Shown here one piece after another: positions 17,526 through 25,625 of a stretch of DNA of 64,000 bases. Source of the stretch: Glaciecola siphonariae (lineage in GTDB: Bacteria > Pseudomonadota > Gammaproteobacteria > Enterobacterales > Alteromonadaceae); contig NZ_JBHSGU010000001.1 in the NCBI RefSeq assembly GCF_042652645.1, forward strand, positions 124,001-188,000, given 5' to 3'. A program made the position numbers and the translations under genes. The notes beneath the pieces were generated by a model. The model worked only from the letters and a program-made list of their open reading frames with translations, was not told the DNA's origin and searched no databases. The stretch's first letter is position 1; the number at the start of each line of letters is the position of its first letter.

Positions 17526-18455
17526 TTGAGCCAGTCTCGTAAGCATTTAAAGCAAATAAATTGGGAAGATATTCGTTATCTTGGCGCTATTTATCAGTAT
17601 AAAAGCGTGAGAGCGAGTGCTAGGTTTTTAGGTGTGCATCATTCAACCGTCAGTAGGCGCATGGATGCACTAGAGCACTCAGCCTCAAGCAAACTGTTAC
17701 ATCGCACCCCTGAGGGTTTTGTACTCACAGAAGCAGGCGAATTGTTGGCGCAGACCGCGAACAATATCGAGGACATGGTATTCAGAGCGCAAAGATTAAT
17801 TGCAGGAGGTGAGAGCGCGCTGAAGGGTAAAATTACCGTAAGCATGCCCGAGCCGATTGCCACTCAAGTGTTTGCAAAGCATTTGGCGCAATTCAGGCAA
17901 CGCTATCCGAAACTAGAGGTTTGCATGTCGTCTACCTATGAAATGGTAGATTTGGCTAGGCAGCAAGCCGATATTGTTATCCGTTTGAGCAATTCACCAG
18001 ACGAAAACCTGTTTGGTAAGCGTCTGTTTTCGTACTACAGCTGTGCTTATGTGGCGAAGGATGCAGAAAAAAGACTGAGTCAGAATAATTGGCAGGATTG
18101 TCAATGGATTGCGTGGAGCGAGACCTCAAGCATTGATACATCATGGCTGCGTGATTCGGGTTTAGACCGCATTAAGTTTTGGGGAAAATTCCCCGACTTG
18201 ATTATGCAAACTGAATTAGCGGCTAAAGGCCTAGGCCTTGCATTTTTACCATGTTTTTTAGGTGATACTCATCCAAATTTAACGAGAGTAAATTCTGCTA
18301 AACCCATTAAAGAGCGCGATTTATGGATATTGACTCACACTGATCTCAAAAAATCGAAAAAAGTTAGAGCATTTATGCAGTTTGCCGAACAAATACTGCT
18401 CCAGTATAAGCCTCAGTTTGAAGGTGATTTAACTGAGGCCCAAACATCAAACTAG
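17526..18455 (+). CDS. LysR-family transcriptional regulator
   Basis: A 309-residue DNA-binding regulator. The HTH covers about 20-48 (KSVRASARFLGVHHSTVSRR) and a substrate-binding-like domain spans about 95-295. The start must be TTG at 17526: the next in-frame Met lies inside the HTH. The ribosome site is poor. The closest resemblance is to the LysR subgroup that has GKITVSMPEPIATQVF at the domain junction. It converges on the MAPEG gene with a 4-nt overlap of stop codons. No divergent target gene is adjacent, so its regulon is unknown. Confidence 0.85.
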   Translation: MSQSRKHLKQINWEDIRYLGAIYQYKSVRASARFLGVHHSTVSRRMDALEHSASSKLLHRTPEGFVLTEAGELLAQTANNIEDMVFRAQRLIAGGESALKGKITVSMPEPIATQVFAKHLAQFRQRYPKLEVCMSSTYEMVDLARQQADIVIRLSNSPDENLFGKRLFSYYSCAYVAKDAEKRLSQNNWQDCQWIAWSETSSIDTSWLRDSGLDRIKFWGKFPDLIMQTELAAKGLGLAFLPCFLGDTHPNLTRVNSAKPIKERDLWILTHTDLKKSKKVRAFMQFAEQILLQYKPQFEGDLTEAQTSN

Positions 18456-18847
18456 ACAAAGCTCAGTAGTATCCAAATTGCGCCCGTTAAAATCATAACT
18501 ATTGTGGCAAACATGCCAATTGGACGGAAAATCGATGGTCCAATCTCAGTTAATCCAATGTAATGAAATATTCTGCCTAATATCAGAGCGATACCAAGCG
18601 AATGTAACCAAAGCGCTGAGGCGCCTAACATCTCCATTGCGATGAGAATAAAAACTGCGATGGGTACTGTCTCTATAAAATTTGCTTGCCCTCTAACACG
18701 TCTTAGCATCTCAGGATCGTCACCCGTCCCAATAAAAATCTTGGATTTGAGCCGATATAACCCAGCGCGCATTGTAAATGGAATGAACAACAAACCAAGT
18801 AATGCAATATAAAGAGGTGAAGTATGTAAAATGCTAAGAGAGTCCAT
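18452..18847 (-). CDS. MAPEG-family membrane protein
   Basis: A 131-residue inner-membrane protein with four hydrophobic segments. The segment MLRRVRGQANFIETVPIAVFIL, followed by GRIFHYIGL, matches the MAPEG (membrane-associated eicosanoid/glutathione metabolism) family; the closest E. coli relative by pattern is YecN. Bacterial members may have glutathione transferase or peroxidase activity, mostly uncharacterised. The start at 18847 is chosen because AGGAAA lies 8 nt upstream; the open frame reaches 14 codons further. Convergent with the LysR regulator. Confidence 0.82.
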   Translation of the reverse strand: MDSLSILHTSPLYIALLGLLFIPFTMRAGLYRLKSKIFIGTGDDPEMLRRVRGQANFIETVPIAVFILIAMEMLGASALWLHSLGIALILGRIFHYIGLTEIGPSIFRPIGMFATIVMILTGAIWILLSFV

Positions 18848-19082
18848 GTTTGCTTTCCTACTGATGAATTGTGAGTCAATAGTATGCATTGCATTTTATC
18901 GCTGAGAAGACGCATTTTTTGCAACGGCTTGTTGCAATAATGCGCCAGAGACGCTGACTTATTTGTCAATATTCTTAATTACTTTTTCACAGATAGTATG
19001 TATGTTTACTGAAGAGCCAGAAACGTAAAATCACTCTGGGCGCTTGCTTCCAAAAAACGACCAATATAAAAATAAGAAGACT

Positions 19083-19883
19083 ATGAAGAAAAGAATTAAA
19101 AAAATTTTGATATCGCTACCTGCTGTTTTATCTATCCCAATAATCATTATACGTACCTTGCAACCTGAATCATCCATCCTGCCAGAGAATATCCTTGATG
19201 TGCTTGCTCTTTCGTGCCTAGTCAGTATCACAGGCTTATTGTTTTTAGTAGACAATGAGGAAATGAGCGTCAAATTTGATAAAATTAATCACAGATTATC
19301 TGACGCACTTTTATTTTCAAAAGGTAATCTTACGGCTATTCGCCCCGCCAAATCACCCTCTATTTGGACAGGTTTTAAAGGCTCAATGTATATCGTGAAT
19401 CCGCCCTTGAAAATGGTGGAGGCTTCTGAAGATAGCTACCAGTCGTTGGTCGAGTCGCATGCTGAGAGATTCAATGATGATGAATTTAAAATGGGGCACT
19501 ACGTCTTTTTTGAAAAAGGAGACCAAGGCAGATATTTCCCTGAAGCGATACCATTATTCATAAAATTTATGAGTGACGTTGAATCGTTGGCTCCCGCTCT
19601 TAAACAAAAGCTTCGCATCAGCGTTGCAGATATATCTGCTCCTGGCTTTACCTTTTTTTGCGGCGCGAAACACGTTGCCTCTGAAAAAGGCCTAGAAGCA
19701 GTAAGTTATGCAATTACTTACATCAATGAAGAGCCTTTGATGTATCAAAACGGCTTTTCAAATTGGGCTTTTATTTCACTTAATGAATCGTATAACTCCA
19801 CGCTAGAGGACTATGCCACTGGTTTGCAACACCGAAGTAAAAGTTATGCATGGGATGAGTTTAAGCGCAAATATGCATCCTAA
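19083..19883 (+). CDS. Membrane-anchored protein of unknown function
   Basis: A 266-residue protein that I do not recognise. A Lys-rich N-terminus (MKKRIKKILI) leads into two hydrophobic segments (about 8-25 and 38-57), then a soluble cytoplasmic domain of about 200 residues. That domain contains two Cys-free, aromatic-rich blocks (IWTGFKGSMYIVNPP, GHYVFFEKGDQGRYFPEA), a segment with the only Cys after the membrane part (FTFFCGAKHVASEKG) and a basic C-terminus. The start at 19083 follows AAGAAG; an upstream ATG at 19044 is less likely. Base composition is visibly more AT-rich than in the core genes, consistent with recent acquisition. Two N-terminal helices plus a soluble domain recall membrane-anchored effectors, but nothing specific supports that. 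Confidence 0.7.
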   Translation: MKKRIKKILISLPAVLSIPIIIIRTLQPESSILPENILDVLALSCLVSITGLLFLVDNEEMSVKFDKINHRLSDALLFSKGNLTAIRPAKSPSIWTGFKGSMYIVNPPLKMVEASEDSYQSLVESHAERFNDDEFKMGHYVFFEKGDQGRYFPEAIPLFIKFMSDVESLAPALKQKLRISVADISAPGFTFFCGAKHVASEKGLEAVSYAITYINEEPLMYQNGFSNWAFISLNESYNSTLEDYATGLQHRSKSYAWDEFKRKYAS

Positions 19884-19984
19884 GTGTCCCTATTGTTTTA
19901 GATAAAATAGCTTGGAATAAAAACTCGCGCGTTAAACATCTAAGATGCAGTATTACTTAAATATTAGGGCCTTGTTAGCTGCTT

Positions 19985-20665
19985 ATGAAAAACACTAATA
20001 AATCAAAATTCGCGATGCGGTTTTTTGCAGGCTTGCTCGCTTTGATAGGGCTAGCTTACGTATATGCCTACATAAATAGTCATACAGACTTTGCTTCTTG
20101 GTTAGGTTTCAGTCCTTATTTGTACGAGACAGACGATATCGCTTTGCAGCAAAAATATAGTTCGCAGTCTGCAAATGCTATTCAATGGTCTCAGTTGTTG
20201 CCGCCAAACGAAAAGCAGATCCTGCAACAATATCAGCAGCAACAAGCAAGCACGCCTACTGAGTTTGCGGACAATATTTTGCTGTCTCTACGAGCAAGTG
20301 TGGACGAAGAGTACAGCGCTGCCATGAATTCAATAAATAGCGTAGACACCTTCGATGGCAAAGCAGTGTCGATTGCTGGATTTATTGTGCCTATTGACTA
20401 TGCTGAAGACAAAAGTTTGAGCAATATCTTTATCGTGCCGTATTACGGAGCCTGCTTACACTTTCCGCCACCACCACCGAATCAAATCATTTTTGCTCAA
20501 CTTGGTAAGGGCTTTACGGAATTTGAATTAACGCAGGCTTACCGCTTACGGGGCATTATGCGCAGGGGCTTGTTTGAAGACCCATTAGGCACTTCTGCAT
20601 ATATTTTAGATGTTGTTAGCATTGAACCTTTTGCAGATAATCCGGATGACTTTAGGCAGCATTAA
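19985..20665 (+). CDS. DUF3299 domain protein, membrane-anchored or exported
   Basis: A 226-residue protein with one N-terminal hydrophobic segment (about 12-31, FFAGLLALIGLAYVYAYI) acting as an anchor or uncleaved signal. The DUF3299 signature is clear: IQWSQLLPP, then DGKAVSIAGFIVPIDYA and VPYYGACLHFPPPPPNQIIF with its Cys-His and polyproline run. Function is unknown; the conserved Cys/His suggest metal binding, and relatives occur near cytochrome oxidase and copper or lipoprotein genes. The gene stands alone here with a weak ribosome site. Confidence 0.85.
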   Translation: MKNTNKSKFAMRFFAGLLALIGLAYVYAYINSHTDFASWLGFSPYLYETDDIALQQKYSSQSANAIQWSQLLPPNEKQILQQYQQQQASTPTEFADNILLSLRASVDEEYSAAMNSINSVDTFDGKAVSIAGFIVPIDYAEDKSLSNIFIVPYYGACLHFPPPPPNQIIFAQLGKGFTEFELTQAYRLRGIMRRGLFEDPLGTSAYILDVVSIEPFADNPDDFRQH

Positions 20666-20702
20666 ATCATCAATTTATGCACTATTCGTTGTAAGAGGCG
20701 TG

Positions 20703-20795
20703 TTTTTAGCCAAGGCCATGGAAACTACGCAGCTCTCCATGCGGACATATCAGCGAACCACGCTCCTTGCTCAGACCATTGCAGCTTTATTGGGG
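20703..20795 (+). pseudogene. Decayed fragment resembling the ComM C-terminal domain
   Basis: In one frame this stretch reads FLAKAMETTQ followed by LSMRTYQRTTLLAQTIAALLG. Against the C-terminal domain of the intact ComM at the start of the window (LSMRAYHRTLKVARTVADLQG) 12 of 21 residues are identical, and the preceding ten residues align with FITQAIDALG. No helicase core is present on either side, and the reading frame continues into unrelated sequence. Best explained as a remnant of a comM-like gene, perhaps left by recombination or an old island boundary. Chance similarity cannot be excluded. Confidence 0.4.
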
Positions 20796-20899
20796 AAAAA
20801 GAGTAGATCAATAACACTTGGTCGAAGCGCACAGTTTTAGGAGCTTCGACCGTATATTGAATGAATCAACGAGTTGTGGCGAGGAGTCTAAAAACCCCT

Positions 20900-21094
20900 T
20901 TACTCTTCGGGCTGAAAAATTTCTTCAACCGACGTACTAAAAAGTTTGGCTGCTTTGAACGCTAAAGACAAACTAGGATCATACTTTCCTTTTTCTATAG
21001 CAATAATCGTTTGTCTAGAAACATCCAGAGCATCAGCAAGATCGGCTTGGGTCCAATCTCGCTCTGCTCTTAGCACTTTGAATCTATTTTTCAT
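20900..21094 (-). CDS. XRE-family HTH regulator (YozG-like)
   Basis: A 64-residue protein that is essentially one Cro/CI-type HTH: LRAERDWTQADLADALDVSRQTI with the recognition helix at about 27-37, followed by AIEKGKYDPSLSLAFKAAKLF. This short form is usually encoded with a small membrane protein and controls that operon. Its ATG overlaps the stop of the upstream membrane-protein gene by 4 nt (ATGA), so the two are translationally coupled. A palindrome overlapping the candidate promoter of the pair is a plausible autoregulatory site. Confidence 0.9.
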   Translation of the reverse strand: MKNRFKVLRAERDWTQADLADALDVSRQTIIAIEKGKYDPSLSLAFKAAKLFSTSVEEIFQPEE

Positions 21095-21525
21095 GCATAC
21101 TTCCTTGTCGAAAACATGATACCTACAAAATAGGTAATACCCATGACGAATAAAATACTTGAAGGATTTGGTGAGAATGTGACTAGCCGGACGGCTTCAA
21201 CTAATCCAAATATAGCGCCAAAAACCATGCATACGCCTAATGACAAGGCCATCGCCTCTAGTTGTATGCGCTGTTGCAATTCATCGAGGTCTTGCAGGTG
21301 TTGCTTGTTCGCCATGATCATTTTATAGCCCATCACCAGATTGATAATCACGGTGCAGCTAGTAATGACCGTATGATAGTCCCACAAAAACTTTGAGCCA
21401 AAAGAAACTATGGCTAAGCTCACTAGCCATAGGCCGGTCCATAGTGCTAGTTGTTTGGTATTACGACGGGTCTTCGACCGAATACTCTCACCATTTGTAC
21501 GTTTATCTATGTCTTGTGTTGTCAT
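21091..21525 (-). CDS. Four-helix membrane protein paired with XRE regulator
   Basis: A 144-residue inner-membrane protein with a polar basic N-terminus (about 1-25) and four hydrophobic segments (about 28-46, 53-68, 91-110, 121-140). A short charged helix (KQHLQDLDELQQRIQ) lies between helices 2 and 3. It resembles the membrane partners found beside YozG-type regulators; function unknown, possibly sensing membrane stress and modulating the regulator. A GAG ribosome site lies before the ATG. First gene of the two-gene operon. Confidence 0.75.
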   Translation of the reverse strand: MTTQDIDKRTNGESIRSKTRRNTKQLALWTGLWLVSLAIVSFGSKFLWDYHTVITSCTVIINLVMGYKMIMANKQHLQDLDELQQRIQLEAMALSLGVCMVFGAIFGLVEAVRLVTFSPNPSSILFVMGITYFVGIMFSTRKYA

Positions 21526-21622
21526 ATTTTGCTCACTTTAAAATTGTTGATGCTTATGCTGCTTGCCACCACTGCCGCTTATACAAAACAGGCAACGATA
21601 GTTCTCACAACATCCAAACAAA

Positions 21623-21642
21623 AAGTAAAGCGTCCTTTACTT
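21623..21642. promoter_or_regulatory. Palindromic operator candidate over the XRE operon promoter
   Basis: AAGTAAAG-CGTC-CTTTACTT, a perfect 8-4-8 inverted repeat about 100 nt upstream of the membrane-protein start. On the minus strand a TTGTCA hexamer precedes it and TACTTT follows after 17 nt, so the palindrome would lie between and over possible -35 and -10 elements. This is the expected place for an XRE autorepressor site. The -10 match is weak. Confidence 0.45.
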
Positions 21643-21780
21643 AATGACAAGATAGCTTAGCTTTTTCGCAAGGTCAAGCTTGCTTTACATTTTGTTAGAT
21701 AAATCGGACAAAGTGAGGGGAAGCTTAAAGTTTGTAGAATCAGATATCTAAATCAAGACATTGAAGTTACATTGTTCCAA

Positions 21781-21808
21781 GGAGATCGTGGTATGCACCA
21801 CGATGACG
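21781..21808. repeat. REP-like 28-nt palindromic element, copy 1
   Basis: Flanks GGAGATC and GATGACG bracket a 14-nt core GTGGTATGCACCAC. The stem ATCGTGGT/ACCACGAT is perfect, with loop ATGC. A second element at 39960-39987 has the same flanks and length but a different, equally perfect stem. Confidence 0.6.
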
Positions 21809-21883
21809 ATTCTTCGCAACGATGATGGTTCTTAGTAACGTCGACGGTTCTTAGTAACGTCGACGGTTCTTTGAAACGATAAG
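21808..21883. repeat. Four tandem 19-bp repeats
   Basis: Two identical central copies of GGTTCTTAGTAACGTCGAC (21827-21845 and 21846-21864) are flanked by degenerate copies at 21808-21826 (GATTCTTCGCAACGATGAT) and 21865-21883 (GGTTCTTTGAAACGATAAG). They abut the REP-like palindrome and lie between a terminator and an operon promoter. Confidence 0.85.
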
Positions 21884-21897
21884 GATTGTTTATAATG

Positions 21898-21931
21898 ACA
21901 AAAAAGCTGAACGTTTTTACGGTTCAGCTTT
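21898..21931 (-). terminator. Terminator of the M16 peptidase gene
   Basis: AAAGCTGAAC/GTTCAGCTTT 10-bp stem (21903-21912 and 21922-21931) followed on the minus strand by a run of T, 48 nt after the stop codon. Confidence 0.85.
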
Positions 21932-21978
21932 CAATGATTGACTTTGCTTTTTAGCGCTTTTGAATAGCGCGATAGATA

Positions 21979-24720
21979 TTAAAGCTCGCTCATATCTTTC
22001 ACGCTCACTTCACCAATGCCGGCGGCCTCTACTTCAGCCTTAATTTTACTGGCATCACCTATAATCACCCAAATTAGCTTTTCAGGATGGAGCACTTCAT
22101 TCGCTGCATTCGATAAGTCAGCGGTGCTAAGCCCTTGATACTGCTGTGGTAGGGTCTCTGGGTAGTTTAATGCTCTTGCAAATCGATCGCTTGCCAACAA
22201 GCTCGCCAGCACTGCCCCTGATGTTTCGTATTGACCCGGGAGTGAGCGCACATTATCTAGCACAACTCGGTTGAGCTCAGCTTCGGTGGCCGGTTTGTCG
22301 CCTTTAAACGCGTTAAGCTCTTTTACTAGCTCTTGGAGTGACGCGCCTGTTTTGTCGGTTTGCACAGGTGCGTATACCATGAACGGGCGCTGAGCTCGTG
22401 CTTCTTGCAAAAAGGTATATGCGCCATACGCCCATCCTTTGTCTTCACGCAGGTTCATGTTTACGCGAGCGGTAAACGCCCCGCCAAGGGTGTCGTTCAT
22501 CGCAGAAATAGCGATATTGTTTTCAGCACCTGTTGGCGGCGCTAAATGTGCGGCCAATATCAGCGATTGCGATGAGCCTGGACGGTCAATAATAATCGCT
22601 CGGCCCTGCTCAGGCAGCTTAGCATCTGCAATCACTTTGCTAGGCTTTTCACCTTCCACATCCCACTTACCAAACACCTTCTCAAGCTGTGGTTTAATTT
22701 CGCTCATACTGGTATCACCCACCACAAAAATCTTGCCATTGTCGGGGCGCATCCACGTGTTTTTAAAGCTAATAAGGTCGTCTCGCGTGATACTGGCAAC
22801 AGCTTGTTCTGTGCCGGTGCCGGTAAAAGGAATGCCATAAGCGTGGTCTTCACCATAAATAAGTGGCGGCAAAACGGTCAGAGCAATCGACACAGGTTGT
22901 GCACGCTGCTGCGCGATACCGCTTAAAATTAAGCTACGCTGCCGCTCTATGTCATCACTCTTAAAGCTCGGCTTGAGTAGAACATCACCAAGCAACGACA
23001 GTGAAGGTTTCATATTTTCTTTTAGCATCGACATGCTCACCGATGTGGTGTCAAGGTTAGAGCCGGCAGACAGCTCTGCTCCGAGCTTTTCAAGCTCCGC
23101 CGATAGCTCTAATGCGTCGTATTTGCCTGCACCTTCGTCGAGCATTTGTGCAGTAAAGTTTGCCAAGCCAAGCTTGTTGCCTTTGTCTGCTGCATAGCCT
23201 GCATCAAACTGCACCGCGACGTTTATTACCGGCACCGTTGAACGTTTTGCTAAGAAAACCTGCATGCCGTTAGCTAAGGTCGCTTGCTCTATTTCTGGGA
23301 AGCTAAGTGATGTTTCCCCCGTTACATCAGGCAAACCTGTGCTTCGGTCTACGCCATTTGGTGCGCTGGTATATTCAGGGAAAGGCTCCACCGTTACCTG
23401 ATGCCAACCATCTCCCAACCACTTACGTGAGGCATTTAATACATTCTTTGGTGTCGCTTTATCTAGCAATGCAAGCTGACTTTTAAAATATCCTGGGTCG
23501 CTAGCAAGAAGCTCGCCTTGAGCAAGCGTTTGTGCTTTGCCAGCAAAACCGCCTACCTCTTCAAGACCTCTAATAATAGTGGCTTTCGTTTTTGTAGAAA
23601 CTAACGCCACTTCACTTTTACTGGGGCCTTTTTTCAAAAAGTTAGCCATAATCTTGTCAAGCTCTCGCTCCACAAGCGCAGTGTCTACGCCATCTTTTAC
23701 ATCCACCACAACACCAAAAATAGACGCCATTTGCAGCTCAAGATTAAACACCGAGGCGCCAGTAGCGATCTGCTGGTCGTATACCAATTCTTTATACAGT
23801 CTAGAATTTTTACCGTCGCCCAACACGCTGGCCGCTACGAACAAATCGGTCGACACAGGGTTGGTGTCTTCAGGCCCTACCCACACTCTATAAATCCGGG
23901 TTTGAGGAACCTTGTCTTGCATAATTTCGCGAGAGTTTGACGTGCGCTTTGGCACCCATGCTTCCCATTTTGAAAGCGCGGGGCCTGCATCAATATCAGC
24001 AAAATACTTTTCAACAAGGGGCCGCGCTTCTTCAACGTTGATATCTCCGCTCAATACCAATATGGCGTTAGCCGCGCCGTAATACTGTTTAAACCATGCT
24101 TCAACGTCGTCAAGCGATGCAGCATTTAAGTCTTCCATAGAGCCTATGGGTAAATGCGCATAAGGATGTCCAACAGGAAAAATCCCCGGAATAATGCGGT
24201 CAAATACCTTCCCATATGGCTGGTCTTCGCCTTGGCGCTTTTCGTTTTGCACTACTCCGCGCTGCTCGTCTAGCTTATCTTGGGTAATTGCACCTAAAAG
24301 ATGCCCCATACGGTCAGATTCCATCCACAGAATTCGGTCTAGCGCGGGGGTGGGTACTGTTTGGAAATAGTTCGTTCGGTCAAAAGAGGTGGTCCCGTTC
24401 AGACCCGTCGCCCCAACCTCTTGCAAAGGACCAAACCATTCATCGTCATAGTTTTCAGTGCCGTTAAACATCAAATGCTCAAACAAATGAGCAAATCCGG
24501 TCTTGCCGGCTGGCTCGTCTTTTGAGCCTACTTTGTACCAAACTGCGACAGCAACAACAGGTGCTTTCCGGTCTTCATGCACCACAACGGTTAAGCCATT
24601 ATCGAGCTGGAATTTTTCAAATGGAATATCAATCTCTTGCGCATGTGCAGGCATTAGCCAGGCAAACATTGCCACTACGCCGCACGCTATTGTTTGTTTT
24701 AGCCTATTATGACCTTTCAT
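21979..24720 (-). CDS. Exported M16-family zinc peptidase (tandem insulinase-like)
   Basis: A 913-residue periplasmic metallopeptidase with two M16 repeats (about 30-470 and 490-900). The inverzincin motif HLFEH (H78, E81, H82) and the distal Glu near E160 (DEQRGVVQNE) are in the N-terminal repeat. The C-terminal repeat lacks a zinc motif but has the substrate-binding R/Y segment NLREDKGWAYGAYT, as usual. The start at 24720 is preceded by GGAG; a signal peptide ends at AHA-QE (27/28). Probably degrades peptides in the periplasm. Monocistronic with its own terminator. Resembles PqqL/YmxG-type two-domain proteins. Confidence 0.93.
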   Translation of the reverse strand: MKGHNRLKQTIACGVVAMFAWLMPAHAQEIDIPFEKFQLDNGLTVVVHEDRKAPVVAVAVWYKVGSKDEPAGKTGFAHLFEHLMFNGTENYDDEWFGPLQEVGATGLNGTTSFDRTNYFQTVPTPALDRILWMESDRMGHLLGAITQDKLDEQRGVVQNEKRQGEDQPYGKVFDRIIPGIFPVGHPYAHLPIGSMEDLNAASLDDVEAWFKQYYGAANAILVLSGDINVEEARPLVEKYFADIDAGPALSKWEAWVPKRTSNSREIMQDKVPQTRIYRVWVGPEDTNPVSTDLFVAASVLGDGKNSRLYKELVYDQQIATGASVFNLELQMASIFGVVVDVKDGVDTALVERELDKIMANFLKKGPSKSEVALVSTKTKATIIRGLEEVGGFAGKAQTLAQGELLASDPGYFKSQLALLDKATPKNVLNASRKWLGDGWHQVTVEPFPEYTSAPNGVDRSTGLPDVTGETSLSFPEIEQATLANGMQVFLAKRSTVPVINVAVQFDAGYAADKGNKLGLANFTAQMLDEGAGKYDALELSAELEKLGAELSAGSNLDTTSVSMSMLKENMKPSLSLLGDVLLKPSFKSDDIERQRSLILSGIAQQRAQPVSIALTVLPPLIYGEDHAYGIPFTGTGTEQAVASITRDDLISFKNTWMRPDNGKIFVVGDTSMSEIKPQLEKVFGKWDVEGEKPSKVIADAKLPEQGRAIIIDRPGSSQSLILAAHLAPPTGAENNIAISAMNDTLGGAFTARVNMNLREDKGWAYGAYTFLQEARAQRPFMVYAPVQTDKTGASLQELVKELNAFKGDKPATEAELNRVVLDNVRSLPGQYETSGAVLASLLASDRFARALNYPETLPQQYQGLSTADLSNAANEVLHPEKLIWVIIGDASKIKAEVEAAGIGEVSVKDMSEL

Positions 24721-25014
24721 TATTATCTCCAGTGTCATCTTGCAGTATTGATTAATAGTAATTTACATTGCGAGTGAAGCCGTATTCGCTGCCGTTTTTT
24801 GCTGGCTAGTAGGCTTACGATATCTGTATAACCTTGAACATCTGCACATTACGCGTCTGATTCAGTTCGTACCGTTGCTTTTTTGCAAAACAAAGGCGAT
24901 TTGCCCTATAGTCACCATTCATTATGTAAGCAAACGCTAATCAAAACCAGTCAAGCTTGCGTACTAAAATGTAAATAAGTATGTAATTTACACTAACTTA
25001 CAGGAGCCCTGCCA

Positions 25015-25557
25015 TTGAACTCACCTAACGAGCCTTCAATCGAACCGAATTCGGGTAACACCTCGGGAATGGGAATGTGGATGATTGTGGCCGCTTGGGT
25101 GCTAGGCTTAGGCTTATTAGTGGCTTACTTTTCGGGCATGCTTGAAAAACGCGAAAATCCTAATGCTTCGCCTGTTTCGGTGAGTAGCGAGGCTGGGGTG
25201 TCGGTAGCGCTGGTACAAAATAGAATGGGGCACTACGTAACCGGTGGCAAAATTAATGGTCAAGATGTGACTTTTTTACTTGATACCGGCGCCACTAATG
25301 TATCGGTAGGTGCACGATTAGGTGAGCAGCTTGGGCTTGTGCCGGGCAGGCGTTATTTAGCGTCAACCGCCAATGGCACGGTTACCGTCGCGCAAACAAC
25401 AATCGCTGAGCTAAAAATAGGCGACATTACCCTGTATAACGTCGATGCAAACCTCAATCCCGGCATGGACTCAGACAAAATACTTTTGGGCATGAGCGCA
25501 CTTAAACATCTCGAATGGACACAGCGCGGCAACACGCTTACCTTGAAAACCTACTAA
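25015..25557 (+). CDS. Retropepsin-like aspartic protease (TIGR02281 type), membrane-anchored
   Basis: A 180-residue protein with a single N-terminal transmembrane segment (about 22-40) and a periplasmic clan AA protease domain. The active site is LLDTGATNV (D90-T91-G92-A93), and the C-terminal segment ILLGMSALKHLEW is the usual second hydrophobic loop. As in retropepsins, one Asp per chain implies a dimer. The start is TTG at 25015, justified by AGGAG 8 nt upstream and the absence of a nearby ATG before the membrane segment. Physiological substrate unknown. Confidence 0.88.
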   Translation: MNSPNEPSIEPNSGNTSGMGMWMIVAAWVLGLGLLVAYFSGMLEKRENPNASPVSVSSEAGVSVALVQNRMGHYVTGGKINGQDVTFLLDTGATNVSVGARLGEQLGLVPGRRYLASTANGTVTVAQTTIAELKIGDITLYNVDANLNPGMDSDKILLGMSALKHLEWTQRGNTLTLKTY

Positions 25558-25625
25558 GTCCATTTATTGTGCTCGCTGGCGCCAACGCGTACGATAGTCA
25601 AAACCCAAAATAAAGGAGAAATACC

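Larger units (their letters stand above)
21526..21978. other. Intergenic region rich in repeats
   Basis: No convincing gene. It holds, from left to right on the plus strand, a palindrome at the probable promoter of the XRE/membrane operon, a 28-nt REP-like palindrome, four 19-bp tandem repeats and the M16 peptidase terminator. Short open frames here (for example up to 21660) have no ribosome site and run through the palindrome. Confidence 0.7.

Noticed and set aside
20610..20840. 76-codon ORF after the DUF3299 gene as an intact gene
   Set aside because: Begins inside DUF3299, lacks a ribosome site, and only its middle resembles ComM; treated as a fragment instead.
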